Below, piece after piece: positions 48,623-58,900 of a DNA stretch of 64,000 bases. The stretch's first letter is position 1; each line of letters begins with the position of its first letter. The stretch spans positions 5,828,001 through 5,892,000 of the forward strand of contig NZ_CP108476.1 of NCBI RefSeq assembly GCF_036226465.1, read 5' to 3'. A program made the translations under genes and the position numbers. The notes under the pieces were generated by a model, which was not told the origin of the DNA, ran no database searches, and saw only the letters and a program-made list of their open reading frames with translations. The DNA is from Kitasatospora sp. NBC_01250 (GTDB taxonomy: Bacteria > Actinomycetota > Actinomycetes > Streptomycetales > Streptomycetaceae).

Positions 48623-50116
48623 ATGACCGACCTCATCAAGTACACCGCTGCCGAGACCGCCGCCGCCGTCGCGGCCGGCACCGTCAGCGCGGTCGAGGTG
48701 GCCCAGGCGCACCTGGACCGGATCGACGCCGTCGACAAGAAGGTCAACGCCTTCCTGCACGTGGACACCGAGGGCGCGCTGGCCGCGGCCCGCGCGGTGG
48801 ACGACAAGCGCGCCAAGGGCGAGGAGCTCGGCCCGCTGGCCGGCGTGCCGCTCGCGCTCAAGGACGTCTTCACCACCAAGGGCGTCCCCACCACCTGCGG
48901 CTCCAAGATCCTCGAAGGCTGGATCCCGCCCTACGACGCGACCCTGACGTCCCGTCTGAAGGACGCGGGCGTGGTCATCCTGGGCAAGACCAACATGGAC
49001 GAGTTCGCGATGGGCTCCTCCACCGAGAACTCCGCCTTCGGCACCACCGGCAACCCCTGGGACCTGTCCCGGATCCCCGGCGGCTCCGGCGGCGGCTCGG
49101 CGGCCGCGCTGGCCGCCTACGAGGCCCCGCTGGCGATCGGCACCGACACCGGCGGCTCGATCCGCCAGCCCGGCGCCGTCACCGGCACGGTCGGCGTCAA
49201 GCCCACCTACGGCTCGGTCTCCCGCTACGGCCTGGTCGCCTTCTCCTCCTCGCTCGACCAGGGCGGCCCCTGCGCCCGCACCGTGCTGGACGCGGCGCTG
49301 CTGCACGAGGCGATCGCCGGCCACGACCCGCTGGACTCCACCTCGATCGACGCCCCGGTGCCGGCCGTGGTCGAGGCCGCCCGGCGGCGCGACGTGCGCG
49401 GCATGAAGATCGGCGTGGTCAAGGAGTTCGCCGGCGAGGGCTACCAGGCCGGCGTGATGCAGCGCTTCAACGAGAGCGTGGAGCTGCTGCGCGAGCTGGG
49501 CGCCGAGGTCGTCGAGGTCTCCTGCCCGTCCTTCACCCTGGCGCTGCCGGCGTACTACCTGATCGCGCCCAGCGAGGCCTCCTCCAACCTGGCCCGCTTC
49601 GACGCGATGCGCTACGGCCTGCGGGTCGGCGACGACGGCACCGCCTCCGCCGAGCAGGTCACCGCGCTCACCCGCGAGGCCGGCTTCGGCCCCGAGGTCA
49701 AGCGCCGCATCATCCTGGGCACCTACGCGCTCTCCTCGGGCTACTACGACGCGTACTACGGCTCGGCCCAGAAGGTCCGCACCCTGATCTCGCGCGATTT
49801 CGACGCCGCCTTCGCCGACGTCGACGTGCTGGTCTCGCCGACCACCCCCACCACCGCCTTCCCGATCGGCGAGCGCGCCGACGACCCGATGGCGATGTAC
49901 CTGGCCGACCTGTGCACCATCCCCTCGAACCTGGCGGGCAACGCGGCCATGTCGCTGCCCTGCGGCCTGGCCCCGGAGGACAATCTCCCGGTCGGCCTGC
50001 AGATCATCGCACCCGCGATGGCGGACGACCGCCTGTACCGCGTGGGCGGCGCCGTCGAGGCCGCACTCAACGACAAGTGGGGGCATCCCCTGCTCGAGGA
50101 GGCACCGGCACTGTGA
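48623..50116 (+). CDS. gatA: Asp/Glu-tRNA amidotransferase subunit A
   Basis: 497-residue amidase supplying ammonia from glutamine. The Ser-cisSer-Lys triad is complete: K80 (PLALKDVF), S155 and S179 within GGSGGGSAAAL and TGGSIRQPG. Length and all blocks are normal. Its stop overlaps the next gene's GTG as GTGA. Confidence 0.96.
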   Translation: MTDLIKYTAAETAAAVAAGTVSAVEVAQAHLDRIDAVDKKVNAFLHVDTEGALAAARAVDDKRAKGEELGPLAGVPLALKDVFTTKGVPTTCGSKILEGWIPPYDATLTSRLKDAGVVILGKTNMDEFAMGSSTENSAFGTTGNPWDLSRIPGGSGGGSAAALAAYEAPLAIGTDTGGSIRQPGAVTGTVGVKPTYGSVSRYGLVAFSSSLDQGGPCARTVLDAALLHEAIAGHDPLDSTSIDAPVPAVVEAARRRDVRGMKIGVVKEFAGEGYQAGVMQRFNESVELLRELGAEVVEVSCPSFTLALPAYYLIAPSEASSNLARFDAMRYGLRVGDDGTASAEQVTALTREAGFGPEVKRRIILGTYALSSGYYDAYYGSAQKVRTLISRDFDAAFADVDVLVSPTTPTTAFPIGERADDPMAMYLADLCTIPSNLAGNAAMSLPCGLAPEDNLPVGLQIIAPAMADDRLYRVGGAVEAALNDKWGHPLLEEAPAL

Positions 50117-50373
50117 GCAAGATCGAGAAGGCCAAGGCCAGCAGTTCGCAGATCAAGGGCTGGAAGCACAGCAAGCCCGGTCTGTGGCTGTCCATCGGCA
50201 CCAGCACCTTCGGTGCGCTGGGCGTCGTCAAGGAATTCCGGAAGGCTCGCAGCGAGAACGACACGCTGCTGCTGGCCAACGCCGTGGTCGGCGCCGCCGC
50301 GCTGCTCACCGGCACGCTGCTGCTGGTCCGTGAGCTGCGGCAGCTGGGCAGCGACGACGTCCTCGCGGGCTGA
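50113..50373 (+). CDS. small membrane protein between gatA and gatB
   Basis: 86 residues, not assignable to a function. A basic, soluble first third (KIEKAKASSSQIKGWKHSK) is followed by two probable membrane segments (about 24-37 and 50-68). GTG 50113 overlaps the gatA stop as GTGA, so its translation is coupled to GatA. Its position inside the gat operon (a gene I believe is conserved there in streptomycetes) suggests a real protein, though a link to tRNA amidation is only inferred from position. Confidence 0.72.
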   Translation: MSKIEKAKASSSQIKGWKHSKPGLWLSIGTSTFGALGVVKEFRKARSENDTLLLANAVVGAAALLTGTLLLVRELRQLGSDDVLAG

Positions 50374-50445
50374 CGCCCCGTCGGTCCGGTCCCGCCCGCG
50401 GGACCGGACCGGTACCTCCCAAGTCTTTTTAGTGAAGGGGACGCT

Positions 50446-51948
50446 GTGAGCGTCATGAACCTGGTGTCCTACGACGACGCGCTCGCCTCCTATGACCCGG
50501 TGATGGGTCTGGAGGTCCACGTCGAGCTGGGCACCAAGACGAAGATGTTCTGCGGCTGCTCCACCGAGCTCGGTGCCGAGCCGAACTCGCAGACCTGCCC
50601 GACCTGCCTGGGTCTGCCCGGCTCGCTGCCCGTGGTGAACGCGGTCGGCGTGGAGTCCGCGGTGCGCATCGGCCTCGCGCTGAACTGCGAGATCGCCGAG
50701 TGGTGCCGGTTCGCGCGGAAGAACTACTTCTACCCGGACATGCCGAAGAACTTCCAGACCTCGCAGTACGACGAGCCGATCGCCTTCAACGGCTACCTCG
50801 ACGTGCGCCTGGAGGACGGCGAGACCTTCCGGGTCGAGATCGAGCGCGCGCACATGGAGGAGGACACCGGCAAGTCCAGCCACGTCGGCGGTGCCACCGG
50901 CCGGATCCACGGCGCCACGCACTCGCTGCTGGACTACAACCGGGCCGGCATCCCGCTGATCGAGATCGTCACCAAGCCGATCGAGGGCGCGGGCGAGCGC
51001 GCCCCCGAGGTGGCCAAGGCGTACGTCGCCGAGCTGCGCGAGCTGATCAAGGCGCTGGGCGTCTCCGAGGCGCGGATGGACAAGGGCCAGATGCGCTGCG
51101 ACGTCAACCTGTCGCTGCGCCCCAACGGCACCAAGACCTTCGGCACCCGCTCGGAGACCAAGAACGTCAACTCGCTGCGCAGCGTGGAGCGGGCGGCCCG
51201 GTTCGAGATCCAGCGGCACGCCACCGTGCTGACCGACGGCGGCACCATCGTCCAGGAGACCCGGCACTTCCACGAGGAGGACGGCTCCACCACCGCCGGC
51301 CGGATCAAGGACAACGCCGAGGACTACCGCTACTTCCCCGAGCCGGACCTGGTCCCGATCGCCCCGGCCCGCGAGTGGGTCGAGCAGCTGCGGGCCGAGC
51401 TGCCCGAGCTGCCCCGGGTGCGCCGGGCCCGGCTGCAGGCCGAGTGGGGCCTGTCCGACCTGGACATGCAGTCGGTGCTCAACGCCGGTGCGGTGGAGCT
51501 CATCGAGCAGACCATCGCGGCCGGTGCGCCGGCCGACCAGGCCCGCAAGTGGTGGCTGGGCGAGCTGGCCCGCCGCTCCAACGAGACCGGCACCGAGCTG
51601 TCCGAGCAGCCGATCACCCCGGTCCAGGTGGCCCGGGTCTGCGCGCTGGTCGCCGAGGGCAAGCTGAACGACAAGCTGGCCCGCCAGGTGATCGAGGGCG
51701 TGCTGGCCGGCGAGGGCGGGCCGGACGAGGTGGTGGCCGCCCGCGGGCTGGCCGTGGTCTCGGACGACTCCGCGCTCGGCGCCGCCGTCGACCAGGTGAT
51801 CGCCGACAACCCGGACGTCGCCGAGAAGATCCGCGGCGGCAAGGTGCAGGCGGTGGGCGCGCTGGTCGGCGCGGTCATGAAGGCCACCCGCGGCCAGGCC
51901 GACGCGGCCAAGGTGAAGGACCTGATCCTGGAGCGGCTTGCCGCGTAA
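50446..51948 (+). CDS. gatB: Asp/Glu-tRNA amidotransferase subunit B
   Basis: 500-residue tRNA-binding and kinase-like subunit. MGLEVHVELGTKTKMFCGCS...CPTCLG carries the four zinc-binding cysteines, followed by HMEEDTGKS, LLDYNRAGIPLIEIV and KNVNSLRS. The C-terminal helical and YqeY-like domains are present (TPVQVARVCALVAEGKLNDKLARQV). GTG 50446 follows GAAGGGGA; ATG 50455 is an alternative. A canonical terminator follows. Confidence 0.96.
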   Translation: MSVMNLVSYDDALASYDPVMGLEVHVELGTKTKMFCGCSTELGAEPNSQTCPTCLGLPGSLPVVNAVGVESAVRIGLALNCEIAEWCRFARKNYFYPDMPKNFQTSQYDEPIAFNGYLDVRLEDGETFRVEIERAHMEEDTGKSSHVGGATGRIHGATHSLLDYNRAGIPLIEIVTKPIEGAGERAPEVAKAYVAELRELIKALGVSEARMDKGQMRCDVNLSLRPNGTKTFGTRSETKNVNSLRSVERAARFEIQRHATVLTDGGTIVQETRHFHEEDGSTTAGRIKDNAEDYRYFPEPDLVPIAPAREWVEQLRAELPELPRVRRARLQAEWGLSDLDMQSVLNAGAVELIEQTIAAGAPADQARKWWLGELARRSNETGTELSEQPITPVQVARVCALVAEGKLNDKLARQVIEGVLAGEGGPDEVVAARGLAVVSDDSALGAAVDQVIADNPDVAEKIRGGKVQAVGALVGAVMKATRGQADAAKVKDLILERLAA

Positions 51949-52010
51949 GGACATCGGGCGCCGTCTGGAGCGGCTCGGCGCCGCCTGAGTAGCGCTCTAA
52001 GGACCTCGCG

Positions 52011-52050
52011 AAGCCCGTGGCCACCCCTCCTTAGGGGTGGCCACGGGCTT
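52011..52050 (+). terminator. intrinsic terminator after gatB
   Basis: AAGCCCGTGGCCACCCCT (52011-52028), CCTT loop, exact complement (52033-52050), then TT. An 18-bp stem running into T residues; the best textbook terminator of the window. Confidence 0.93.
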
Positions 52051-52203
52051 TTGCCTCTCCTTCTAAGGCGCCCACCCCTCCCAAGATCGGGCATGCTGCC
52101 GATGTGCCGCACCCCCCTGGGCGAGGAGTCTCTAGGTATCGGACGACGGACCGGCCGCAGGGGACCGGGAAGCGTCCCGCAGGGATTCCGAGGGGAACGC
52201 ACC

Positions 52204-52458
52204 ATGACCGAGATCGAGTACCAGCTCTACAGCCAGCGCGGTGCCGAGCTGCGCGCCGAGGCCGCCCACCGGCGCCTGGTGGCACAGGCCCGTCAGGCCG
52301 ACCGGGCGCGCCAGGGCGGCACGGGCCGCCTCGGCCGCCTCGCCGCGGGCCTGCGCCGCGGCCCGCGCCAGGCCCACCAGGCGCCCGCCGCCCGGACGAC
52401 GGCCGCCCGCCGCCCGGTGGTGAGCACGGCCGGCTCGCCCGGGATCGGCGAATGCTGA
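52204..52458 (+). CDS. small basic hypothetical protein
   Basis: 84 residues, rich in Arg, Ala and Gln. An acidic-aromatic start (TEIEYQLYSQRGAELRAEAAHRRL) likely forms an amphipathic helix; the rest is basic and low complexity. GAGGGGA precedes ATG 52204 at a good distance, and a strong hairpin follows, so it looks like an independent small gene. No family recognised; nucleic-acid binding would be a guess from charge only. Confidence 0.6.
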   Translation: MTEIEYQLYSQRGAELRAEAAHRRLVAQARQADRARQGGTGRLGRLAAGLRRGPRQAHQAPAARTTAARRPVVSTAGSPGIGEC

Positions 52459-52511
52459 TCGGACCACCGGTCTGCGACGCTCCGTCGAGAGCGCTGCGAC
52501 CGCAGGGGCAT

Positions 52512-52555
52512 GCGACGCGGGGGAGGGATGCCGAGGGCGCCCTCCCCCGCGTCGC
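52512..52555 (+). terminator. terminator after small basic gene
   Basis: GCGACGCGGGGGAGGG (52512-52527) and its exact complement (52540-52555) form a perfect 16-bp stem with a 12-nt loop, upstream of the LAL regulator. Confidence 0.8.
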
Positions 52556-52633
52556 GTCCGCGCGCACGCCTGCCGACGGATCGCCAGGTCCGCTCCCCGG
52601 GATAACCGTTCGGCCCCCGTCGGACCGCTGTGG

Positions 52634-52639
52634 CATGCT
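52634..52639 (+). promoter_or_regulatory. -10-like CATGCT before LAL regulator
   Basis: CATGCT ends exactly 7 nt before GTG 52647; no Shine-Dalgarno. Leaderless arrangement, with a non-consensus first base. Confidence 0.35.
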
Positions 52640-52646
52640 CTGCGCC

Positions 52647-55600
52647 GTGGAGCAGATCTCGGTCAGTCCTGTGTTCGTCGGCCGTGGCAGCGAGATCGCC
52701 TCGCTCACCAGGGCACTGCGCCGTGCCGCGGCCGGGCAGCCGCAGGCGCTGCTGGTCGGCGGCGAGGCGGGGGTGGGCAAGACCCGGCTGCTGGAGGAGT
52801 TCCTCTGCCGGGCCGAGCGCGAGGAGCGGCCGGCCGCCGTCACCATGCTCGGCAACTGCCTGGAGGTCGGTGCCACCGGGCTGCCGTACGCCCCGCTGGT
52901 CACCGCCCTGCGCCGGCTGCACCGCCGGCTGGGCCCCGAGCTGGAGCAGGCCGCCGCCGGCATGGAGGGCCATCTCGCCCGGCTGCTGCCCGAGTTCGGC
53001 GAGGCCGACGCCGAACCCAACGACGAGTACGGCCGGGCCCGGCTGTTCGAGCACGTCGGCCGCCTCTTCGAGCGGCTGAGCGCCGAGCGCACCCTGGTGC
53101 TGGCGATCGAGGACCTGCACTGGTCCGACCGCTCCACCCGTGAGCTGCTCAGCTATCTGATCAGCACCCTGCACCGGTCCCGGGTGCTGATCCTGGCCAC
53201 CTACCGCACCGACGACCTGCACCGCCGCCACCCGCTGCGCCCGTTCCTGGCCGAGCTGGAACGCCAGCGCACCGTGCACCGCCTGGAGCTGGAGCGGTTC
53301 GGCCAGCACGAGGTGGCCGCCCAGCTGGCGGGCATCCTGGGCGTCGAGGCGCCGGACGGCCGGCTGGTCGCGCGGATCCACCGCCGCTCGGAGGGCAACC
53401 CGTTCTTCGTCGAGGAGCTGGCCTGCTCGCACCAGGAGGGCTGCTCGGTGGGGCTGAGCGACTCGCTGCGCGACATCCTGCTGGTGCGGGTGGAGGCACT
53501 GCCCGAGCAGACCCAGCGGGTGCTGCGGATCGCCGCCGAGGGCGGCTCGCGGGTCGAGCACCAGCTGCTCGAAGCGGTCCTGGCGAGCGGGCGCGAGGCC
53601 GATGCGGACGACCTGCTGGACGCGCTGCGCACCGCGGTCGGCGCCAACATCCTGCAGCCGGACAAGGACGGCGAGGGCTACCGGTTCCGGCACGCGCTGG
53701 TCCGCGAGGCGGTCTCGGACGACCTGCTGCCCGGCGAGCGGACCAGGATCAACCGCCGTTTCGCCGAGGCCCTGGCGGCCGATCCCGGCCTGGTCGGCGG
53801 CGACCAGCAGCCGGCCCGGCTGGCCAACTACTGGTACCACGCGCACGATCCGGCCCGCGCGCTGCCGTCCGCGCTGGAGGCCGCCCGGGCCGCCCGGCGC
53901 CGCAACGCCTTCGCCGAGCAGCTCAGCCTGCTGGAGCGGGCCATCGAGGTGTGGGACGAGGTGGACGAGGAGAGCCTGCGGACCACCCTGCGCCCGTACG
54001 ACTGGGCCGAGAGCTACCCGCCGTGCTGTTGCGAGCCGGCCGCCCACCGGACCGAGTGCGACCGGCTGCGCCTGGTCGACGTGCTGGCCGAGGCGGTGGT
54101 CGCGGCCCGTCGGTCCGGCGACCGGGACCGCGGCCTGAGCCTGGCCAAGCGGGCCCTCAAACTGGTGGACGAGGCCGAGAACCCGCTGCGCGCGGCCTGG
54201 TTCCGGATGAACCGGGCCCGGATGCTGGCCCACCTCAACCGTCTCGGCGGCGACCAGGAGCTGGCGCACGCCCGGCGGCTGGTCGAGAGCACGCCGCCCT
54301 CGGCCGTCAAGGCCGACGTCTACGCGATGGTGGCCGGCCAGTCGCTGCTCCGCGAGGTCACCGAGGCCGACCGGGCGATCGCCGAGCAGGCGGTGGCGAT
54401 CGCCCGCCAGGTCGGTGCGACCAGCGTCGAGCTCTTCGCCCGGATGACCCTCGGCTCGATCCACACCGACCTCGGCGACCCCGAGCGCGGCATCACGACG
54501 CTGCGCGAGGCCATCGACGAGGCCCGCCGGCTCAGCGTGCCCGACCTGCTGACCCGGGGGCTGAACAACCTGGCCAGCATGCTCGGCCAGCTGGGCCGGG
54601 CCGAGGAGGCCGTCGCGCTGGCCAGGGAGGGGCTGGCGGTGGCCGGTGACCTCGGCCTGCTGCGCAACACCGGGGCGATCCTGGCCGGCAACCTGGCGGA
54701 GTGCCTGCTGATGGCCGGGGACCCGGCGCAGGCGGCCGCCGTGCTGGCCGACTGGGAGGGCGACGGGCGCCCCGAGGCCCACGACCCCTATCTGTTCCGG
54801 CTGCGCGGCGAACTCGCGCTGCACCGCGGGGAGTGGGCCAGGGCCGAGGAGTTCCTCGCCCTGGCCCGGGTCGGTGACCGGCACCAGCCGCAGCACACGG
54901 TGCCGAGCGCGCTGCTGGAGCTCGAACTCGCCGCCCGCGCCGGGCACCCGCTGAAGGCCAGGAGCGCCCTGACCACGCTGCTGGACGCCCTCCCGCCGGT
55001 CCGCACCGCCGTGCTGCTGCCGCTGCTGGCCCGGGCCGCCGGGGTGGAGGCCGACACCCGCGGGCTGCCGGCCGCCGAGCCCGACCGCCCCGAGGTGCTG
55101 CGCCGGATCGCCGCCGAACTGGCCGTGGCGCGCCCGCTCGCCCCGCTGCACCGGGGCTGGCTGGCGCTGGCCGAGGCCGAGCTGGCCAGGGCCACGGGGA
55201 GCGACACCCCGGCGCACTGGGCGGCTGCCGTCGAGCCGCTGCGCGCCACCGGGCTGCCCTATCCGCTGGTGCTGGCGCTGCTGGGGGCGGCCGGTGCGGC
55301 GGCAGCGCTGGGCGAGCGTGAGCGGGCGGGCGAACTGCTGCGCGAGGCGGGCCCGTTGGCCGAGCTGCGCGGTGACCTGGAGCTGGCCAGGCAGATCGCC
55401 CGACTGGCCGAGCGCGCCGGCGTGGCCCGGGTCCTGCGCGCCGCCGGGCCGGCCGACGAGGGCCGGCCCGCGGGCGGGCCGACGGCGGGCGGCGAGCCGG
55501 CGGTGGGGGCCGCGGCCTTGCACCTGACGCCCCGGGAGACGGACGTGCTGCGCCTGCTCGCCGAGGGCCGGACCAACCGCCAGATCGCCGAGGAGCTCTT

Positions 55601-55745
55601 CATCTCGCCGAAGACGGCCAGCGTGCACGTCTCCAACATCCTGGCCAAGCTGGAGGTCTCGGGGCGCGGCGAGGCGGCGGCGCTGGCCCACCGGCTGCGG
55701 CTGTTCCCCGAGCCCGTCCTGGTACCGGTATCCGGCGGCGCGTAG
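52647..55745 (+). CDS. LAL-family (large ATP-binding LuxR-type) transcriptional regulator
   Basis: 1032 residues. AAA/STAND ATPase at the N-terminus (P-loop GGEAGVGKT, residues 38-46; Walker B region LVLAIEDLHWSD), a long helical repeat middle (about 380-930), and a C-terminal LuxR helix-turn-helix (LTPRETDVLRLLAEGRTNRQIAEELFISPKTASVHVSNIL). The middle contains an unusual run C460-C461-C462 with C471 (YPPCCCEPAAHRTEC), possibly metal- or redox-sensitive. GTG 52647 matches a leaderless start; an in-frame ATG lies at 52635. The open frame upstream to 52104 covers the small basic gene in another frame and is not real. Targets unknown. Confidence 0.88.
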   Translation: MEQISVSPVFVGRGSEIASLTRALRRAAAGQPQALLVGGEAGVGKTRLLEEFLCRAEREERPAAVTMLGNCLEVGATGLPYAPLVTALRRLHRRLGPELEQAAAGMEGHLARLLPEFGEADAEPNDEYGRARLFEHVGRLFERLSAERTLVLAIEDLHWSDRSTRELLSYLISTLHRSRVLILATYRTDDLHRRHPLRPFLAELERQRTVHRLELERFGQHEVAAQLAGILGVEAPDGRLVARIHRRSEGNPFFVEELACSHQEGCSVGLSDSLRDILLVRVEALPEQTQRVLRIAAEGGSRVEHQLLEAVLASGREADADDLLDALRTAVGANILQPDKDGEGYRFRHALVREAVSDDLLPGERTRINRRFAEALAADPGLVGGDQQPARLANYWYHAHDPARALPSALEAARAARRRNAFAEQLSLLERAIEVWDEVDEESLRTTLRPYDWAESYPPCCCEPAAHRTECDRLRLVDVLAEAVVAARRSGDRDRGLSLAKRALKLVDEAENPLRAAWFRMNRARMLAHLNRLGGDQELAHARRLVESTPPSAVKADVYAMVAGQSLLREVTEADRAIAEQAVAIARQVGATSVELFARMTLGSIHTDLGDPERGITTLREAIDEARRLSVPDLLTRGLNNLASMLGQLGRAEEAVALAREGLAVAGDLGLLRNTGAILAGNLAECLLMAGDPAQAAAVLADWEGDGRPEAHDPYLFRLRGELALHRGEWARAEEFLALARVGDRHQPQHTVPSALLELELAARAGHPLKARSALTTLLDALPPVRTAVLLPLLARAAGVEADTRGLPAAEPDRPEVLRRIAAELAVARPLAPLHRGWLALAEAELARATGSDTPAHWAAAVEPLRATGLPYPLVLALLGAAGAAAALGERERAGELLREAGPLAELRGDLELARQIARLAERAGVARVLRAAGPADEGRPAGGPTAGGEPAVGAAALHLTPRETDVLRLLAEGRTNRQIAEELFISPKTASVHVSNILAKLEVSGRGEAAALAHRLRLFPEPVLVPVSGGA

Positions 55746-55984
55746 TCCGGCGCACGGACGCACGCGCCCCGGCGCGCGTGCTCCCGGGCGTGCGCTACGG
55801 CCAACCGGGCCGATCTGGTGGAAGCGGGTGCATATCCCTACTCTCGGACCATTACTCTAAGTTGAGTGCGCGTGTCATTGAGTGACCGAAGTGGTGCAGG
55901 GTCCCGGCTGGGAACCCCGGGCGGTACCGGGCTCGGCCGACCCGGTGCGCCGCCGGTGCCCCGGACCGGAGGGGGAGGTGCCCG

Positions 55985-58900
55985 GTGAGCCCGGCCGACG
56001 TCGTGCCCCAGACGCTGCCCGCCCGCCCCCGGGAGGCAACGCAGCCGCAAACCACCGCGGCGCCCGCCCCCGGTGCGGTGCCCACCGGCGCCTCGGCCCT
56101 CGGCCCGCCGCCGGGGCGCCGACCGCTGCTGCCGATCGGCCGGCTGCCCGGGGTGCTGCTGGCGCTGCTCGGCCTCGGTTACGCGGTCGGTGCCGCCACC
56201 GGCTGGGGGTCGCCGGCAGTGGCGAAGTTCATGGGTGACTTCGGCCTGGCGGGCGCGGCCATGGTGGCCGCCCTGTCCTGCCTGGCGCACGGCTGCACGG
56301 TGCCCGGGCCGACCCGGCCGGCCTGGCTGCTCTTCGGCCTCTCCTCCGCCTCCGTGGCGCTCGGCAACGGCACCTGGGGCTGGTACGAGGTGGTGCTGCG
56401 CACCGACCTGCCGCCGGACTCGCTGGCCGACTACGCCTTCCTGCCGTTCGCCCCGCTGGCCATCACCGGCCTGCTGGTGCTGGCCCAGCGCCCGCGCGGC
56501 GCGGCCGGCTGGCTCTGCCTGCTGCTGGACGGCTGGATGGTGGCCGGCTCGCTCTTCACGCTCAGCTGGAGCCTGGCGCTGGGCCGCACCGCCGAGGGCG
56601 AGGTCGGCGACCCGCTGCGGCTGGCGCTGGGCCTGGCCTACCCGGTGCTGGACATCCTGATGGTCTCGCTCGTGGTCGGCCTGCGCTTCCGCGGCCGGGA
56701 CGGCAACCGGGCCGCCGTGCACACCGTGATGCTGGCCCTGGCGGTCACCGTGGTCTGCGACGGCCTCTTCACCTCGCGCACCCTGCACGACACCTACCAC
56801 TCCGGCAACCTGCTGGACGCGGGCTGGGTCGCGGGCAGCCTGCTGCTCGCCTCGGCGCCCTGGTCGACCCGGTGGGGGCGCGGGCGCCCGAGCCGTGAGC
56901 ACCCCTCGGCCGGCGGCCTGCCGCGCCGCCGGGTGGCCTCGACCTTCAGCGCGCTGACTCCGTACGCCGCCGCCGCGGTCTGCACGGCCGGCATCCTCGA
57001 CAACGCCCTCGGAGGCCATCCGATGGACCGGGTGGTGATCGTGGTCGCCTGCACGGTCGGCCTGGCCCTGATCGTCCGTCAGGGCATCATGCTGCTCGAC
57101 AACCTGTCGCTGGCCCAGGAGCTGGCCCAGAAGGAGGCGCACTTCCGCTCGCTGGTCCAGGGGTCCAGCGATGTGATCATGATCACCGGCGCCAACGGTG
57201 TGCTCTCCTACGTCTCGCCGGCCGCCCTCGGGGTCTACAGCCGCGATCCGGAGGAGCTGGTCGGCGGCCGGCTGCTGGACCTGGTGCATCCCGAGGACGC
57301 GGACCGGGTGGTCGGCGAGGTGCACCGGTTCCTGGCCCGCAGCCAGCGCCTGGCCCGCCAGCTCACCCCCACCGCGCACCGGCCCACCCCGCGCGCGATG
57401 GAGCCCAGCGCCCGGGTGGAGTGCCGGATCCGGGCCGGCGGCGGGGAGTGGCTGCACGTGGAGTCCACCGTCAACCGCTACCGCGACGGGCTGATCCTGA
57501 ACAGCCGCGACGTCACCGAACGCGTCAGTCTGCAGGCGCAGTTGCAGCACAACGCGTTCCACGACCCGCTCACCGACCTGCCCAACCGGGCGCTGTTCGC
57601 CGAGCGGCTGCGCGCCTCGCTCGGCGGGCGCTCCCTCCAACCGCCTGGGGCCGAGTCCCCGCGCGAGCACCCCTACCAGGAGCCCGGCACGGTGGCGGTG
57701 CTCTTCCTGGACCTGGACGGCTTCAAGGCGGTCAACGACACCGTCGGGCACCAGGTCGGCGACCAGTTGCTGGTGCAGGCGGCCCGCCGGCTGCAGGCCA
57801 CCGTGCGCACCGGTGACACGGTGGCCAGATTCGGCGGCGACGAGTTCGCGGTGCTGGTCTGCGGCCCGCTGGGCCGGCTGCGGGTGCAGGAGCTGGCCGA
57901 GCGGCTGCGCCTGGCGCTCTCCGAGCCGTACTGGATCGGCGGCACCGAACTGGGGGTGGCCGCCAGCATCGGGATCGCCTTCGGCCCGCGCGGCCTGGAC
58001 GAGTACGGCCAGCCGGTGGGCGAGGTGGCCGTACTGGCCGACGAGCTGATGCGCGACGCCGACCTCGCGATGTACCGGGCCAAGTCCGAGGGCAAGGGCC
58101 GGGTGGTGCTCTACAGCTCCGCGATGCGGGCCGACGTGGAGCACCGCCGGGAGCTGGACGACCGGCTGCGCCTGGCGGTGCGCGAGGGCGGCTTCGCGCT
58201 GTACCACCAGCCCGTGGTGGACCTGCGCACCGGCGCCGTGGCCGGGGTGGAGGCGCTGGCCCGCTGGCGCTCGGCCCAGGGCCTGCTGCTCACCCCGGCC
58301 GAGTTCCTGCGCGCCGCCGAGGCCGGTGACGCGGCCGGCCGGTTCACCCGCTGGCTGCTCCAGCAGTCGATCGCCGAGGCCGCGCTGCGCTCGGCGGTGG
58401 GCCCCGGCGGCGCGGGGCGCGGGCCGGCCGGCGCGGTGCCGGTCACCGTGCGGCTGACCGCCGAGCGGCTGTGCGCGCCCGGGGTGCACGAGACCATCGC
58501 CGCGGCGCTGCGCGAGTGCGGCCTGCCGCCCGGGCGGCTGGTGATCGAGCTGGCCCGGATGGGATCGGACGCCATGGCCGACGAGCTGGGCCGCAAACTG
58601 GCCGCGCTGCGCCGGCTCGGGGTGGGCACCGCGCTGGCCGGCTTCGGGGCCGGCAGCGGCTCGCTGAGCGCGCTGGCCCGGCTGTCGTTCGACGCGCTGA
58701 AGCTGGACCGCGCGCTGGTCCAGGAGCTGGCCGACAACCCGCGCAGCCGGGCGCTGGCGGGCCACGCGCTGCGGCTGGGCCGCGAACTGGGCCTGGCCAC
58801 CTGCGCGGAGGGGGTGGACAAGGAGCGCCAGGTGACGGTGCTGCAGGAGCTGGGCTGCCGGTACGGGCAGGGCCTGGCCTTCGCCCAGCCGCTGGACGAG

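Noticed and set aside
52104..52646. A 181-residue N-terminal extension of the LAL regulator
   Set aside because: It runs through the small basic gene and a strong terminator hairpin, is Arg/Pro-rich without homology, and GTG 52647 begins exactly where the ATPase domain should.
55838..55985. BldD binding site upstream of the cdgF-like gene (GTCATTGAGTGAC near 55872)
   Set aside because: It is a short inverted repeat, but the arms face the wrong way for the BldD consensus as I know it. The doubled TACTCT nearby (around 55840 and 55853) is also unconvincing as a promoter.
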